Source: Acidobacteriota bacterium (GTDB taxonomy: Bacteria > Acidobacteriota > Thermoanaerobaculia > Multivoradales > J023). From it: a DNA stretch of 64,000 nucleotides. Below are positions 46,499 to 54,814 of the stretch, in pieces. The notes beneath the pieces were generated by a model. The model was given only the letters and a program-made list of their open reading frames with translations, was not told the origin of the DNA and ran no database searches. Position numbers and translations under genes: made by a program. Position 1 is the first letter of the stretch. Each line of letters begins with the position of its first letter. The stretch is from contig JAJCXO010000263.1 of NCBI GenBank assembly GCA_029263395.1, positions 1 to 64,000 of the forward strand, written 5' to 3'.

Positions 46499-48631
46499 AT
46501 GCGAATGAAGAACGCTGGCCGTCGGTTGTGGTTGTTGGCCATACTGGCTGGAGTACCGTTGATTTTGGCTGCGTGCCAGCAAGGCACGGAGAACAGTTCG
46601 CCCATGGAAGACGATCTAGTTGCTGGTGCCAGTGCCACCCTGAGTTGTGGGTCCGGCGTCGCCGTTGATCTCGACTGTCCGGCGTTGCCCAACACCGCGG
46701 CGCTAGGCAAGATGGTCGACGAGACCGGAGCAGTCAACGCCAGCACTGCCAAGAACATCTATCTCGATTACGATTTGTGGGCGTGGAACTCGTTCGTCGC
46801 GATGAACTGGCCGGCCTCCGATCCGACCGTTGCGGGTAATCAGCGTGGTATTCCCGACACCTCGTCGGGTGCGTCGTTTGCAACTGCTGCCAACGACGCC
46901 ACTGCCGTCTGGGAAACCTACAAAGAGAAGCGCGAGGTCTTCCTGTATGACTATGTCGACAATGAGCCAGCTCCGGTGACCGATGTTCCGGCTCCCTGGA
47001 ATACGCTGCAATACGGACCTGCGGATCTTCCGGTCCCGTGTTGTACTACGGGCGGTTGCGACAGCGGCGGCAACGTATTCCAGCGTGAGCTCGGATCGGC
47101 TTCGAAGCTATTCTTCGACACCCTGGACGAAACTGCCGAAGTCAAATCGCCGCCGATAGAAAGCCGCGAAGCGCTTTGTAAAGGCTGGATCGATCCGGCG
47201 ACATGCACCTCGACCGTACCGCCAGCCCCCAACACTTGCTGTGGTTTTGTCGAGGCGAGCCAAGTCATCGACGGGCAAGCAAGATTTATTGCGCCACCGG
47301 TCGGCCCGCGGGTGTGGCGTGGCGATCCGTTCACGGACGATAACGCGACTCCGATCCTCTACGAAGTGAAGGTCAACAAAGACTTCTTCGACTATGTGAC
47401 GGCGGACAAACACAAGTACTACTACTTCGAGAATGTTCGTGATGCGGCGAGCCAGGGCAAGGTCAAGCTGCCGGCGCGGACCAGCAAGGAAACCATGCCA
47501 CCGGTGCCAGGTAGCAAAGCTGCGCCGTCTGGCCCGTCCGGTCCACCTCTGCCGGGCCCGAATCCAGGCGGGGGCAGCACCTATACGGCAACGAACTACA
47601 AGGCGAGCACTTGTCTCGGCAACTATCAGAAGAACGAGCAGTGCCGTACTGGGTCGGTGCATCTCAAGGCGGGGTGGATCGATCTCACCGACGCCAGCGA
47701 TAGCGAGAAGAAGAAATACCACATCGCCGATGTGTTCCACTACAAATCGGTTGATGAGAGCACGACGTTCCCGGGCGGAATCTGCAAAGAACCGGCAACC
47801 TATGGCTTGTCCGGCCTCCACATCATTCAACGCATCCATCAGAACGACAAAGCCAACGGCGGTGACGGTTCCGGCCGGCCGCGTGGCGGCACCTTCATTT
47901 TTGCCACTTGGGAGCACAGCGACAACGACAGCCTGGGATTCACTTACGCCAACTACTCGGATGTTGGTCCGACTGGCAAATCCGAAGAGCCCGCTCCGTT
48001 TCCGAATATCGAGAAAGCGAGCGCGCTCCCTCTCAACCGGCTTTACGATCCGCTTTCGAGCACGGTGTCGGCCAACACGTTAGTGCACAACATGCTCGGT
48101 TGTGACTCCAACCCAGGCGCCTCGGTGTGGTGCAACTATCGGTTGATCGGAACGCAGTTCGCGGCCGCGACAGCGCCAGCGGGCGACTTCCCGAGAGCGT
48201 TGCCGGCTACACCCAATCCTGGTATCGAGGTGCCAGCCGATTCGGGCCAGCCGTTTTACTTGGCGAATCTGGTCATTGAGAGCAACGTCGGCTTACAGCA
48301 CTTCCAGGGCTTGCCACCGTCACCCAACACCGATGTTATCCAGGTGATTCCACATTACAAGGGCGGCAATCCCGGCAATGTTACGAGCTCGTTCTCTACC
48401 AACGAGTTCCAGTTCGGTGCGTCTAACTTGGCGTATCGGACCCAGAGCGGCAACAAGAATACACCGCACGAGTTCGTCATGGGTGGCTGCATGGGCTGCC
48501 ATGGTGTCGCTCAATTGAGCGGCTATTCTTTCAGCTTCGTGCTGCTCGACAATCAATTTGGTGCTGCGCCCGACACCGTGACCGAGTTCACGCTGCCACC
48601 GGTTGGACCGACGGGTCCGACCGGAAAGTAA
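46499..48631 (+). CDS. Large monohaem cytochrome-like lipoprotein
   Basis: The ATG at 46499 is preceded by AGAGGAGGAC and begins a lipoprotein signal (LLAILAGVPLILAACQQ). The 710-residue protein contains a DLWAWNSFVAMNWPASDP motif near residue 90, seen by me in other secreted bacterial proteins of unknown role. It has a Pro/Gly-rich linker (about 330-360), several cysteines that may pair (CCTTGGCDSG), and a single haem-c motif CMGCH at 664-668 close to the C-terminus. A collagen-like GPTGPTG tail ends it. It is presumably lipid-anchored outside the inner membrane with one covalent haem. Electron-transfer partner is unknown; no redox gene adjoins it. Confidence 0.8.
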   Translation: MRMKNAGRRLWLLAILAGVPLILAACQQGTENSSPMEDDLVAGASATLSCGSGVAVDLDCPALPNTAALGKMVDETGAVNASTAKNIYLDYDLWAWNSFVAMNWPASDPTVAGNQRGIPDTSSGASFATAANDATAVWETYKEKREVFLYDYVDNEPAPVTDVPAPWNTLQYGPADLPVPCCTTGGCDSGGNVFQRELGSASKLFFDTLDETAEVKSPPIESREALCKGWIDPATCTSTVPPAPNTCCGFVEASQVIDGQARFIAPPVGPRVWRGDPFTDDNATPILYEVKVNKDFFDYVTADKHKYYYFENVRDAASQGKVKLPARTSKETMPPVPGSKAAPSGPSGPPLPGPNPGGGSTYTATNYKASTCLGNYQKNEQCRTGSVHLKAGWIDLTDASDSEKKKYHIADVFHYKSVDESTTFPGGICKEPATYGLSGLHIIQRIHQNDKANGGDGSGRPRGGTFIFATWEHSDNDSLGFTYANYSDVGPTGKSEEPAPFPNIEKASALPLNRLYDPLSSTVSANTLVHNMLGCDSNPGASVWCNYRLIGTQFAAATAPAGDFPRALPATPNPGIEVPADSGQPFYLANLVIESNVGLQHFQGLPPSPNTDVIQVIPHYKGGNPGNVTSSFSTNEFQFGASNLAYRTQSGNKNTPHEFVMGGCMGCHGVAQLSGYSFSFVLLDNQFGAAPDTVTEFTLPPVGPTGPTGK

Positions 48632-48811
48632 GGCGCTTCTGCGCTGTCTTCACGCTGAATTGGTGGGGACAGCGCCCCTGGTTTCGCGAGTAGTGATCGC
48701 GACCGCGACGAGTTCCCCGAGCGCTGTATACTCGCTGCCTGGACCCGCCGCAGCTCTTGGATGCCCTGAGCTGCGAGAGCCTCAGGTCATCCAGTCAAGG
48801 AGCACGCGATC

Positions 48812-50029
48812 ATGAATGTTCTGATGTTCTCGCCCGGGTTTCCGGCCGAGATGCCCTACTTCACCCGTGGGTTGGCGCAGGTTGGAGCGCGGGTACTTGG
48901 ACTCGGCGATCAGCCGGTGGAGATGTTGCCGGAGGCTGCCCGTTCGAGCCTGTCTGACTATCTGCGGGTGCGCAATCTCTTCGACGAGGTTGCGGTGGTC
49001 GAGGAGGTGAAACGCTGGGCACAACGGGTGAAAATCGACCGGGTCGAGTGTTTGTGGGAGCCAGGGATGCTGCTCGCCGCCCGTCTACGCGAGGCCCTCG
49101 GATTGCCGGGCTTGACTGTGGCGGAGACGATTCCCTTCCGCGACAAGTCGAGTATGAAGCAGGTGTTGGACGATGCGGGGATCCGCACCCCTCGCCATCG
49201 GCGCGCAACGACCCAGGATCAGGTACGGCAAGGCGTCGAGGAGATCGGCTACCCAATCTGCATCAAGCCGATCGCCGGCGCGGGCTCGGCCGACACTTAC
49301 CGGGTCGACGACGACGAGCAGCTCGAGGATGTGCTGGCAAAAACCGGCCACGTTCCGGAGGTCAGCGTCGAAGAGTTCATCGAAGGTGAAGAGTACACCT
49401 TCGACACGATTTGCTCGGGTGGTCAGATTCACTTCTATAACGTTGCCTGGTATCGACCGCGACCTTTGATCGCCCGCTCTGAGGAGTGGATCAGCCCGCA
49501 AACCATCAGCTTGCGGAACGTCGAGGACCCGGTTTTGGCCCCAGGGGTCGAGATGGGCAAGGCGGTCTTGAAGGCCTTGGGCTTCCGGACCGGCTTCACC
49601 CATATGGAGTGGTTCCTGAAAGCCGATGGCGAAGCCGTCTTCGGTGAGATCGGCGCTCGCCCTCCCGGGGCACGCTCCGTCGACATCATGAATTACGCCA
49701 ACGACATCGATGTTTATGCGGGCTGGGCGGAGGCGGTTTGTCACGGTCGGTTCAGTCAAACAATCGAACGCAAGTACAACGCCGCGGTGATCTTCAAGCG
49801 TGCCCAGGGCCAGGGGCGGATACGCCGCATCATTGGCCTCGAGCCTCTGCTGCACGAGTTTGGTGACTCGGTGGCTTGTGTGGACCTGTTGCCGATCGGC
49901 GCTTCCCGCCGTAATTGGCGGGCGACCTTGATCTCCGATGGACATCTTGTTGTCCGCCATCGTGATCTCGAAACCACGATGGTGATGGCCGACAAGGTCG
50001 GAACGGACCTGCAGATGTATGCTGGCTAG
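48812..50029 (+). CDS. ATP-grasp domain carboxylate-amine ligase-like enzyme (paralogue)
   Basis: The 405-residue protein follows a strong AAGGAG site. It has a Rossmann-like N-terminus (NVLMFSPGFPAEMPYFTRG). The ATP-grasp motifs are YPICIKPIAGAGSADTYRV, VEEFIEGEEYTFDTICSGG, THMEWFLKADGEAVFGEIGA and RPPGARSVDIMNY. It resembles 7456-8676 along its whole length. Such enzymes ligate a carboxylate to an amine; substrate cannot be predicted. It is monocistronic and convergent with the lipase gene. Confidence 0.87.
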   Translation: MNVLMFSPGFPAEMPYFTRGLAQVGARVLGLGDQPVEMLPEAARSSLSDYLRVRNLFDEVAVVEEVKRWAQRVKIDRVECLWEPGMLLAARLREALGLPGLTVAETIPFRDKSSMKQVLDDAGIRTPRHRRATTQDQVRQGVEEIGYPICIKPIAGAGSADTYRVDDDEQLEDVLAKTGHVPEVSVEEFIEGEEYTFDTICSGGQIHFYNVAWYRPRPLIARSEEWISPQTISLRNVEDPVLAPGVEMGKAVLKALGFRTGFTHMEWFLKADGEAVFGEIGARPPGARSVDIMNYANDIDVYAGWAEAVCHGRFSQTIERKYNAAVIFKRAQGQGRIRRIIGLEPLLHEFGDSVACVDLLPIGASRRNWRATLISDGHLVVRHRDLETTMVMADKVGTDLQMYAG

Positions 50030-50032
50030 TTG

Positions 50033-50073
50033 GGCTGACCGAGTGGCGGATCTCATGTCCGTCTTGGTCAGCC
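50033..50073. terminator. Hairpin between convergent ATP-grasp and lipase genes
   Basis: GGCTGACC (50033-50040) and GGTCAGCC (50066-50073) form a perfect 8-bp outer stem, with an inner CGGA/TCCG stem around a 7-base loop. There is no T-run, so termination is plausible but not proven. Confidence 0.5.
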
Positions 50074-50096
50074 GAACACGGCCACTGCATCGCAGC

Positions 50097-51521
50097 CTAT
50101 GGCCGCTTGGCTTCCAGCAGCCAATAGACGACACGGTCGGCAAAAATCGGGTCGAGGGACATCCGGCTGTGCTTGCGGGGGATGAAGACGGTGGCTTTGA
50201 AAGCGATCGGCGAAACAGGTCTGATCGCAACACCGTCGGACGGTGTTGCAGCGAGTTCTTGGTGTAACAAGGCACTGCTGCGTAATACGCTACCGTCCCC
50301 CCGATCGTAGGTGAGAATCTCTACCTCACCGGTTTCGGCATCAATTGCCAGAGTAGCAGGTGTCGGCATCGAATCGCCGGCGATCAGGAAAATGTCAGTG
50401 CCTTCTGGCGGCGTGGCTGGTAAATCGAGGGCGCGCTGGAACTGATCCGCGAGACGCAACATTCGGTGCTGGTAGTCGAGCGCGATGCGACGTCGCGCCT
50501 CGGCAGCCGGTACGTCGGGCAGCAGCCATTGCAGCATGGTGTCTTTGTCACGGGCCGCCAATCCCCAATCGTGGCGTTCCCACAAGTCCGGGTCGAGTAA
50601 CGAACCTGCATTGCGGGAGGGATCTTCGGCATCAACATAGGCGTCGTGGCGGGCCCGCGGAAACAATTGGTAACCCGAGGGAAACGTGCCGTTGAGCAAG
50701 GCGTCGTAAAACGGAAAGCCCGGTGCGTGGCGCACACCCTCGATCATGTTGAGGGCGGCCTTGACGGATCCGGCGTTGGGTGGTGCCACCAGGATCACTC
50801 GCCCGATGTGACGGGCTCCTTCCCACGTCAGCTCTGGCAGTGAGCCGTCAGCAGGCAGGGGTTGCGGGCCGTAGCGCAGATAGTAGCGAGTCAGGAGGCC
50901 GCCCATCGAATGGGCGATGATGTCGAAACGGATCTCCTGTTCAGGCTCGTCGTTGAGCTGGTGCTGCTGACGGCAGTAGTTTGTCTTTTCGCGAATGAAG
51001 GCGTGTAGGCGCTGGGCATTTGCCGCGTTGTCGAGCCGCCAGTCATAGTCGAATTGAAAGGAGTTGAGATCTTGGCCGTCAAAGTCGTCGCCCAATCGTC
51101 GGCTGAGGTCTTCGTCGCGATAGCCCGCGGCGCTGAGGGTGCGCAAAATCTTGAAGTACGGCCTCAGTCGCAAGGAGACGTGGCGAAAGCGAAAGTGATC
51201 AAGCACGCCATCGGGTTGCACATTGGGAGACGCCACATCGTCGCGCATCGAGCGGGCGATAATCCGCGCGCCCTCGGGCGTGCTGGGTGCCGCGTAGTGG
51301 CCGCCGACCTCTCCCCACACCACCCGGCCGGATTCTGCATCCACTAACCGAGAGCCGAGAAATCCCGGGATGACGATTACCGGGTTGCGTTCAGGAAAGC
51401 GTTTGGCCGCAACGGGATCAAAGAAGTCCCTGAGATCAACCGGCGTCAAGGTCGCCAGACAGCCGGTCAACAAGACGGCAGTCGCGCCAGCAAGCAGCGC
51501 TTTCTGGGTCCACTGGCTCAC
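50097..51521 (-). CDS. LCAT/lecithin:cholesterol acyltransferase-like lipase (lipoprotein)
   Basis: The 474-residue protein starts with GTG at 51521 and carries a lipobox (AVLLTGC, cysteine at residue 21). The alpha/beta-hydrolase core has NPVIVIPGFLGSRLVD and the nucleophile elbow AHSMGG at S205. LCAT-type family members are phospholipases or acyltransferases. The catalytic Asp and His were not pinned down. It is probably anchored in the periplasm. It starts two bases after the exonuclease stop on the same strand, so it is likely co-transcribed. Confidence 0.85.
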   Translation of the reverse strand: MSQWTQKALLAGATAVLLTGCLATLTPVDLRDFFDPVAAKRFPERNPVIVIPGFLGSRLVDAESGRVVWGEVGGHYAAPSTPEGARIIARSMRDDVASPNVQPDGVLDHFRFRHVSLRLRPYFKILRTLSAAGYRDEDLSRRLGDDFDGQDLNSFQFDYDWRLDNAANAQRLHAFIREKTNYCRQQHQLNDEPEQEIRFDIIAHSMGGLLTRYYLRYGPQPLPADGSLPELTWEGARHIGRVILVAPPNAGSVKAALNMIEGVRHAPGFPFYDALLNGTFPSGYQLFPRARHDAYVDAEDPSRNAGSLLDPDLWERHDWGLAARDKDTMLQWLLPDVPAAEARRRIALDYQHRMLRLADQFQRALDLPATPPEGTDIFLIAGDSMPTPATLAIDAETGEVEILTYDRGDGSVLRSSALLHQELAATPSDGVAIRPVSPIAFKATVFIPRKHSRMSLDPIFADRVVYWLLEAKRP

Positions 51522-51523
51522 GG

Positions 51524-52408
51524 CTATTTCCAGTGGGTGATGCGATCACGGATGCGACCGAACTTCAGCTCCTCGAACAGCGGATCTACGAGCTCTGGGT
51601 CGGCACCGTCGAGCCGTAGCTCATCGAGGTCGGCGGTGGCAGGTGCGTCGAGAGCGATCGTCGCCAGCTGACGCGACAGCAAGGCGGTTTCGCGCTGCTC
51701 GTCGAGTTTGGTTCGCAACGACTTGGCGCCGCGGATCGGTAGCGTAGGCACTTCGTCGAGGCGTTGGTAGATCGCGTCGAGGCTGTCGAGGGCGGCCAGC
51801 AGCGCTACGGCGGTTTTTTTGCCGACGCCTTTGACGCCCGGGATGTTGTCGACGCTATCCCCCGCCAGTCCGAGGTAGTCGATGATCTGATCCGGTCGTA
51901 CCCCGAATTTCTCGGCCACTGCCGCGGGGTTGTAACGCTCGTCTTTGGCGAAGTCGAGCAATGTGACCCGCTCATTGACTAGCTGCGCCAAATCTTTGTC
52001 GGAGGTCACCAGTACAATCTGGTGCCCCGCGGGCTCGAGCTGGCGACAGAGTGTGCCGACCAGATCGTCTGCCTCATAACGGGTGTCGACGTAAATTGCC
52101 GCTCCCAGGGCTTCGCCGATCTCCTGGCACCAATCCTGTTGTGCTTCGAGCTCCGGCGGTGGCAGGTCCCGCTGCGCTTTGTACGGCGGGTAGATGTCAT
52201 TGCGAAAGCTGGTGGTCAGGCTCTTGTCGAAGGCGAGCCCAAGATGGGTCACCCTCTCCTGATTGATCAGACGTAGCAGGAATTGTGCAAAACCATAAGC
52301 GGCGTTGACCGGCAAGCCAGAGCGGCCCACCATCTTGGTAGGGATCGAGAAATAGGCCCGGAAGATGTATGGACTAGCATCAACCAGGTGAATGGTGTGG
52401 GTTGTCAT
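51524..52408 (-). CDS. 5'-3' exonuclease (flap endonuclease / Pol I N-terminal domain type)
   Basis: The ATG at 52408 is preferred over 52456 because it gives the conserved opening THTIHLVDASPYIFRAYFS. The 294-residue protein has metal-site aspartates (VTSDKDLAQLV, TRYEADDLVGTL) and the helix-hairpin-helix GLAGDSVDNIPGVKGVGKKT. It is a free-standing version of the polymerase I 5' nuclease, removing RNA primers or flaps. It is divergent from the ExeM-like nuclease gene, 47 bases away. Confidence 0.93.
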   Translation of the reverse strand: MTTHTIHLVDASPYIFRAYFSIPTKMVGRSGLPVNAAYGFAQFLLRLINQERVTHLGLAFDKSLTTSFRNDIYPPYKAQRDLPPPELEAQQDWCQEIGEALGAAIYVDTRYEADDLVGTLCRQLEPAGHQIVLVTSDKDLAQLVNERVTLLDFAKDERYNPAAVAEKFGVRPDQIIDYLGLAGDSVDNIPGVKGVGKKTAVALLAALDSLDAIYQRLDEVPTLPIRGAKSLRTKLDEQRETALLSRQLATIALDAPATADLDELRLDGADPELVDPLFEELKFGRIRDRITHWK

Positions 52409-52455
52409 GATGTGGGTTGTTCCAAGCAAGATCGGGTGGGTGGGGAAACGATACA

Positions 52456-54240
52456 ATGCGGCGTGCGATAGATGTAGGTTGGTCTTGCGAGGGTCCCGCG
52501 AGAACTCTATATGACAAGAATGCCAAGTTGAACCGTTCGCGACATTACTTCGGTGCCGTCGTTCTATTGCCCTGGATCCTCTCGGGGTGTGGCAGCGGTG
52601 GTGAGCGTCACCGTAATCTCACCCTGGTGCCGACAGATTGCGTCGAGCCGGCGATTCCGATCTATCAGGTACAGGGGGTCGATACCGTCAGCCCGTTGGT
52701 TGGCGAACAGGTGACCGTGCGCGGAGTGGTGGTTGGCGACTTTCAGGGCCGAGGTCAGCTCGGCGGGTTCTTCGTGCAGAATGCTGGGGTTGATGACGAT
52801 CCCCGGTCTTCGGAAGGGCTGTTTGTGTTTGCCCCCAAGGGGCCCGAGGTGGCGGTTGGAGAGCATCTGCAGATTCGAGGTCGAGTGAGTGAACATCACG
52901 AGCTCACCCAGCTGACCGATCTCGAGTCGGTCGAGATCTGTTCGACCTTGGACATCTCACCACCCGAGCCAAGAAGGCTCGCACTTCACGATGGCGTCGA
53001 CCTCGAAGCCTACGAGGGGATGTGGGTCTCTGTGGACGACCCGTTGACCGTTGTCGGTACCCATGAGTTGGCCCAGTTCGGTCAAATCTTGTTGGCGGTT
53101 GGCGGTCGATCGTTTGAGGCCGGTCGCGATGGCAAAATGTCCGCTCCCGGTCTGCTGATGGACGACGGTAGCCGCCGCAAGAACCTGGCGCTGCCGCCGT
53201 ATCTGGACGACGAGGGCACCCGCCGGGTCGGAGATGAAGTGCGCGGCTTGACCGGTATCGTGGCTCAAACCGAAGACGGACACGTCTTGCACCCGACCGC
53301 GCCGCCGACCTTCGAGCGGGTCGATCCACGCGCCTCGTCGCCGCCTGCGGTTGACGGCACCCTGCGGATCGCAAGCTTCAATTTGCTCAATCTGTTCGTC
53401 ACTTTGGGCGAGCGTGGTGCGATCGACGAACGCGAGCTCGAGCGTCAGCTCGCCAAACACGTCGTCGCGATCACGGCCCTCGATGCCGACGTCTTGGCGT
53501 TGGTCGAACTCGAAAACAACCCAGCCGCCATCAACACATTGGTGGCAACATTGAATGACGCCACCGATCGCCCCTATGCGGCGACGCCACCCCCGGACAA
53601 AGGCCTAGGCGACGACGTCATCCGGGTCGGTTTTCTCTATCGACCAGACCGGGTGGGTCTGGTGGGTCCGTCGCGAAGCGATCCGGATCCAGTCTTCCGG
53701 CGTCCACCCTTGGCTCAGACCTTTGCCGTTGGTGACGAGCACCTGACCGTGGTCGTCAGCCACTTCAAGTCGAAGAGTTGTCGCAACGTTGTGGAGACCG
53801 AGCAAGACCAGGGGGATGGCCAGGGATGTTGGAATCCGCTCCGCATCCGCCAGGCCCAGCGGTTGGCTGAGTTCGTGGCCGAGTTACAGCAGGTAAGCGG
53901 TGATGCCGACGTGCTGGTAACCGGTGATCTCAATGCCTATGGTGGCGAGGATCCGATCCGTGCCCTGACCAATAGCGGGCTGGTCGATCAGATTGCCACC
54001 CATATCCCTGCGGCGAAACGGTACTCCTACGTCTACAAAGGCCGTTCAGGTTATCTCGACCACGCTCTCGCCACGCCGAGTTTGGCGCCGCGGGTGCGAG
54101 GTGCTGCTATCTGGCACATCAACAGCGACGAGCCAACTTTCCTCGACTACCGCATCGATGCTAATCCACCCGAACTCTACCGTGCCGACCCCTTCCGCTC
54201 GTCCGATCACGACCCGGTTTTGATCGGCTTGGATTTCTGA
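52456..54240 (+). CDS. ExeM/NucH-like extracellular endonuclease (EEP family)
   Basis: Start uncertain: ATG at 52456 is chosen; a TTG at 52528 would give a tighter lipoprotein signal (YFGAVVLLPWILSGC). An N-terminal OB-like domain (about residues 60-250) is followed by an endonuclease/exonuclease/phosphatase domain. It contains RIASFNLLNLFV, LALVELENNPAA, VVVSHFKSKSC, VTGDLNAYGGEDPI and a final SSDHDPVLIGL. Members cleave extracellular DNA. A calcium or magnesium site is likely. It is monocistronic and convergent with the histidine kinase operon. Confidence 0.92.
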   Translation: MRRAIDVGWSCEGPARTLYDKNAKLNRSRHYFGAVVLLPWILSGCGSGGERHRNLTLVPTDCVEPAIPIYQVQGVDTVSPLVGEQVTVRGVVVGDFQGRGQLGGFFVQNAGVDDDPRSSEGLFVFAPKGPEVAVGEHLQIRGRVSEHHELTQLTDLESVEICSTLDISPPEPRRLALHDGVDLEAYEGMWVSVDDPLTVVGTHELAQFGQILLAVGGRSFEAGRDGKMSAPGLLMDDGSRRKNLALPPYLDDEGTRRVGDEVRGLTGIVAQTEDGHVLHPTAPPTFERVDPRASSPPAVDGTLRIASFNLLNLFVTLGERGAIDERELERQLAKHVVAITALDADVLALVELENNPAAINTLVATLNDATDRPYAATPPPDKGLGDDVIRVGFLYRPDRVGLVGPSRSDPDPVFRRPPLAQTFAVGDEHLTVVVSHFKSKSCRNVVETEQDQGDGQGCWNPLRIRQAQRLAEFVAELQQVSGDADVLVTGDLNAYGGEDPIRALTNSGLVDQIATHIPAAKRYSYVYKGRSGYLDHALATPSLAPRVRGAAIWHINSDEPTFLDYRIDANPPELYRADPFRSSDHDPVLIGLDF

Positions 54241-54392
54241 CTTACGAGCTCAACCAGACCGATATCCGCGTGCTGGCGGCACTACGCTGATCCGTCGAAG
54301 TGCACTTGCGACCTTTCCCGGAGCGGTTGCCAACAGCCGGAAAAATTTCTGTTGACCTGAAAAAGGGCTAAGTAGTTAGTCCATTCGACTCC
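54241..54392. other. Intergenic sequence between the ExeM gene and the satellite array
   Basis: No gene and no clear signal was seen. It separates the nuclease stop from the tandem array and together with it fills the 574-base convergent gap. Confidence 0.5.
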
Positions 54393-54738
54393 GACGGGGT
54401 GGAAAATCCAATTGGGGATTGAACACAACTCCAACACCGGTGGGAAATCCAATTGGGGATTGAAAACGACCCCAACACCGGTGGGAAATCCAATTGGGGA
54501 TTGAAAAACGACCCCAACACCGGTGGGAAATCCAATTGGGGATTGAAAACGACTCCAACACCGGTGGGAAATCCAATTGGGTGAACTCGACCCCCTTCTG
54601 CACCGGTGGGAAATCCAATTGGGCAAACTCGACCCCCTTCTGCACCGGTGGGAAATCCGATTGGGCAAACTCGACCCCCTTCTGCACCGGTGGGAAATCC
54701 GATTGGGCAAACTCGACCCCCTTCTGCACCGGTCGGAG
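54393..54738. repeat. 41/42-bp tandem repeat array (about 8 units) between convergent operons
   Basis: The shared core CACCGGTGGGAAATCCAATT recurs with CCGG at 54437, 54478, 54520, 54561, 54603, 54645, 54687 and 54729, a period of 41-42 bases, preceded by a partial unit at 54393. Units before 54561 carry GATTGAAAACGACCCCAA; those after carry a CAAACTCGACCCCCTTCTG arm. The core contains two 8-bp palindromes (CACCGGTG and CCAATTGG), and the first type can form a TTGGGG/CCCCAA hairpin. The 42-base units keep open frames on both strands, but mixed 41-base units break them, so coding is unlikely. Units are near identical, not unique spacers. Confidence 0.92.
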
Positions 54739-54814
54739 ATCCTGTGCGACGCTGGAAGAGTTCTGGTTTCCTGTCATCGCCTTCGAGCCGCTGCCACCAC
54801 CTCGTGAGTTGTGG

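Noticed and set aside
54393-54738. CRISPR array
   Set aside because: Repeat units contain a GATTGAAAAC-like end, but the intervening sequences are near identical within each half instead of unique, and no cas gene is nearby.
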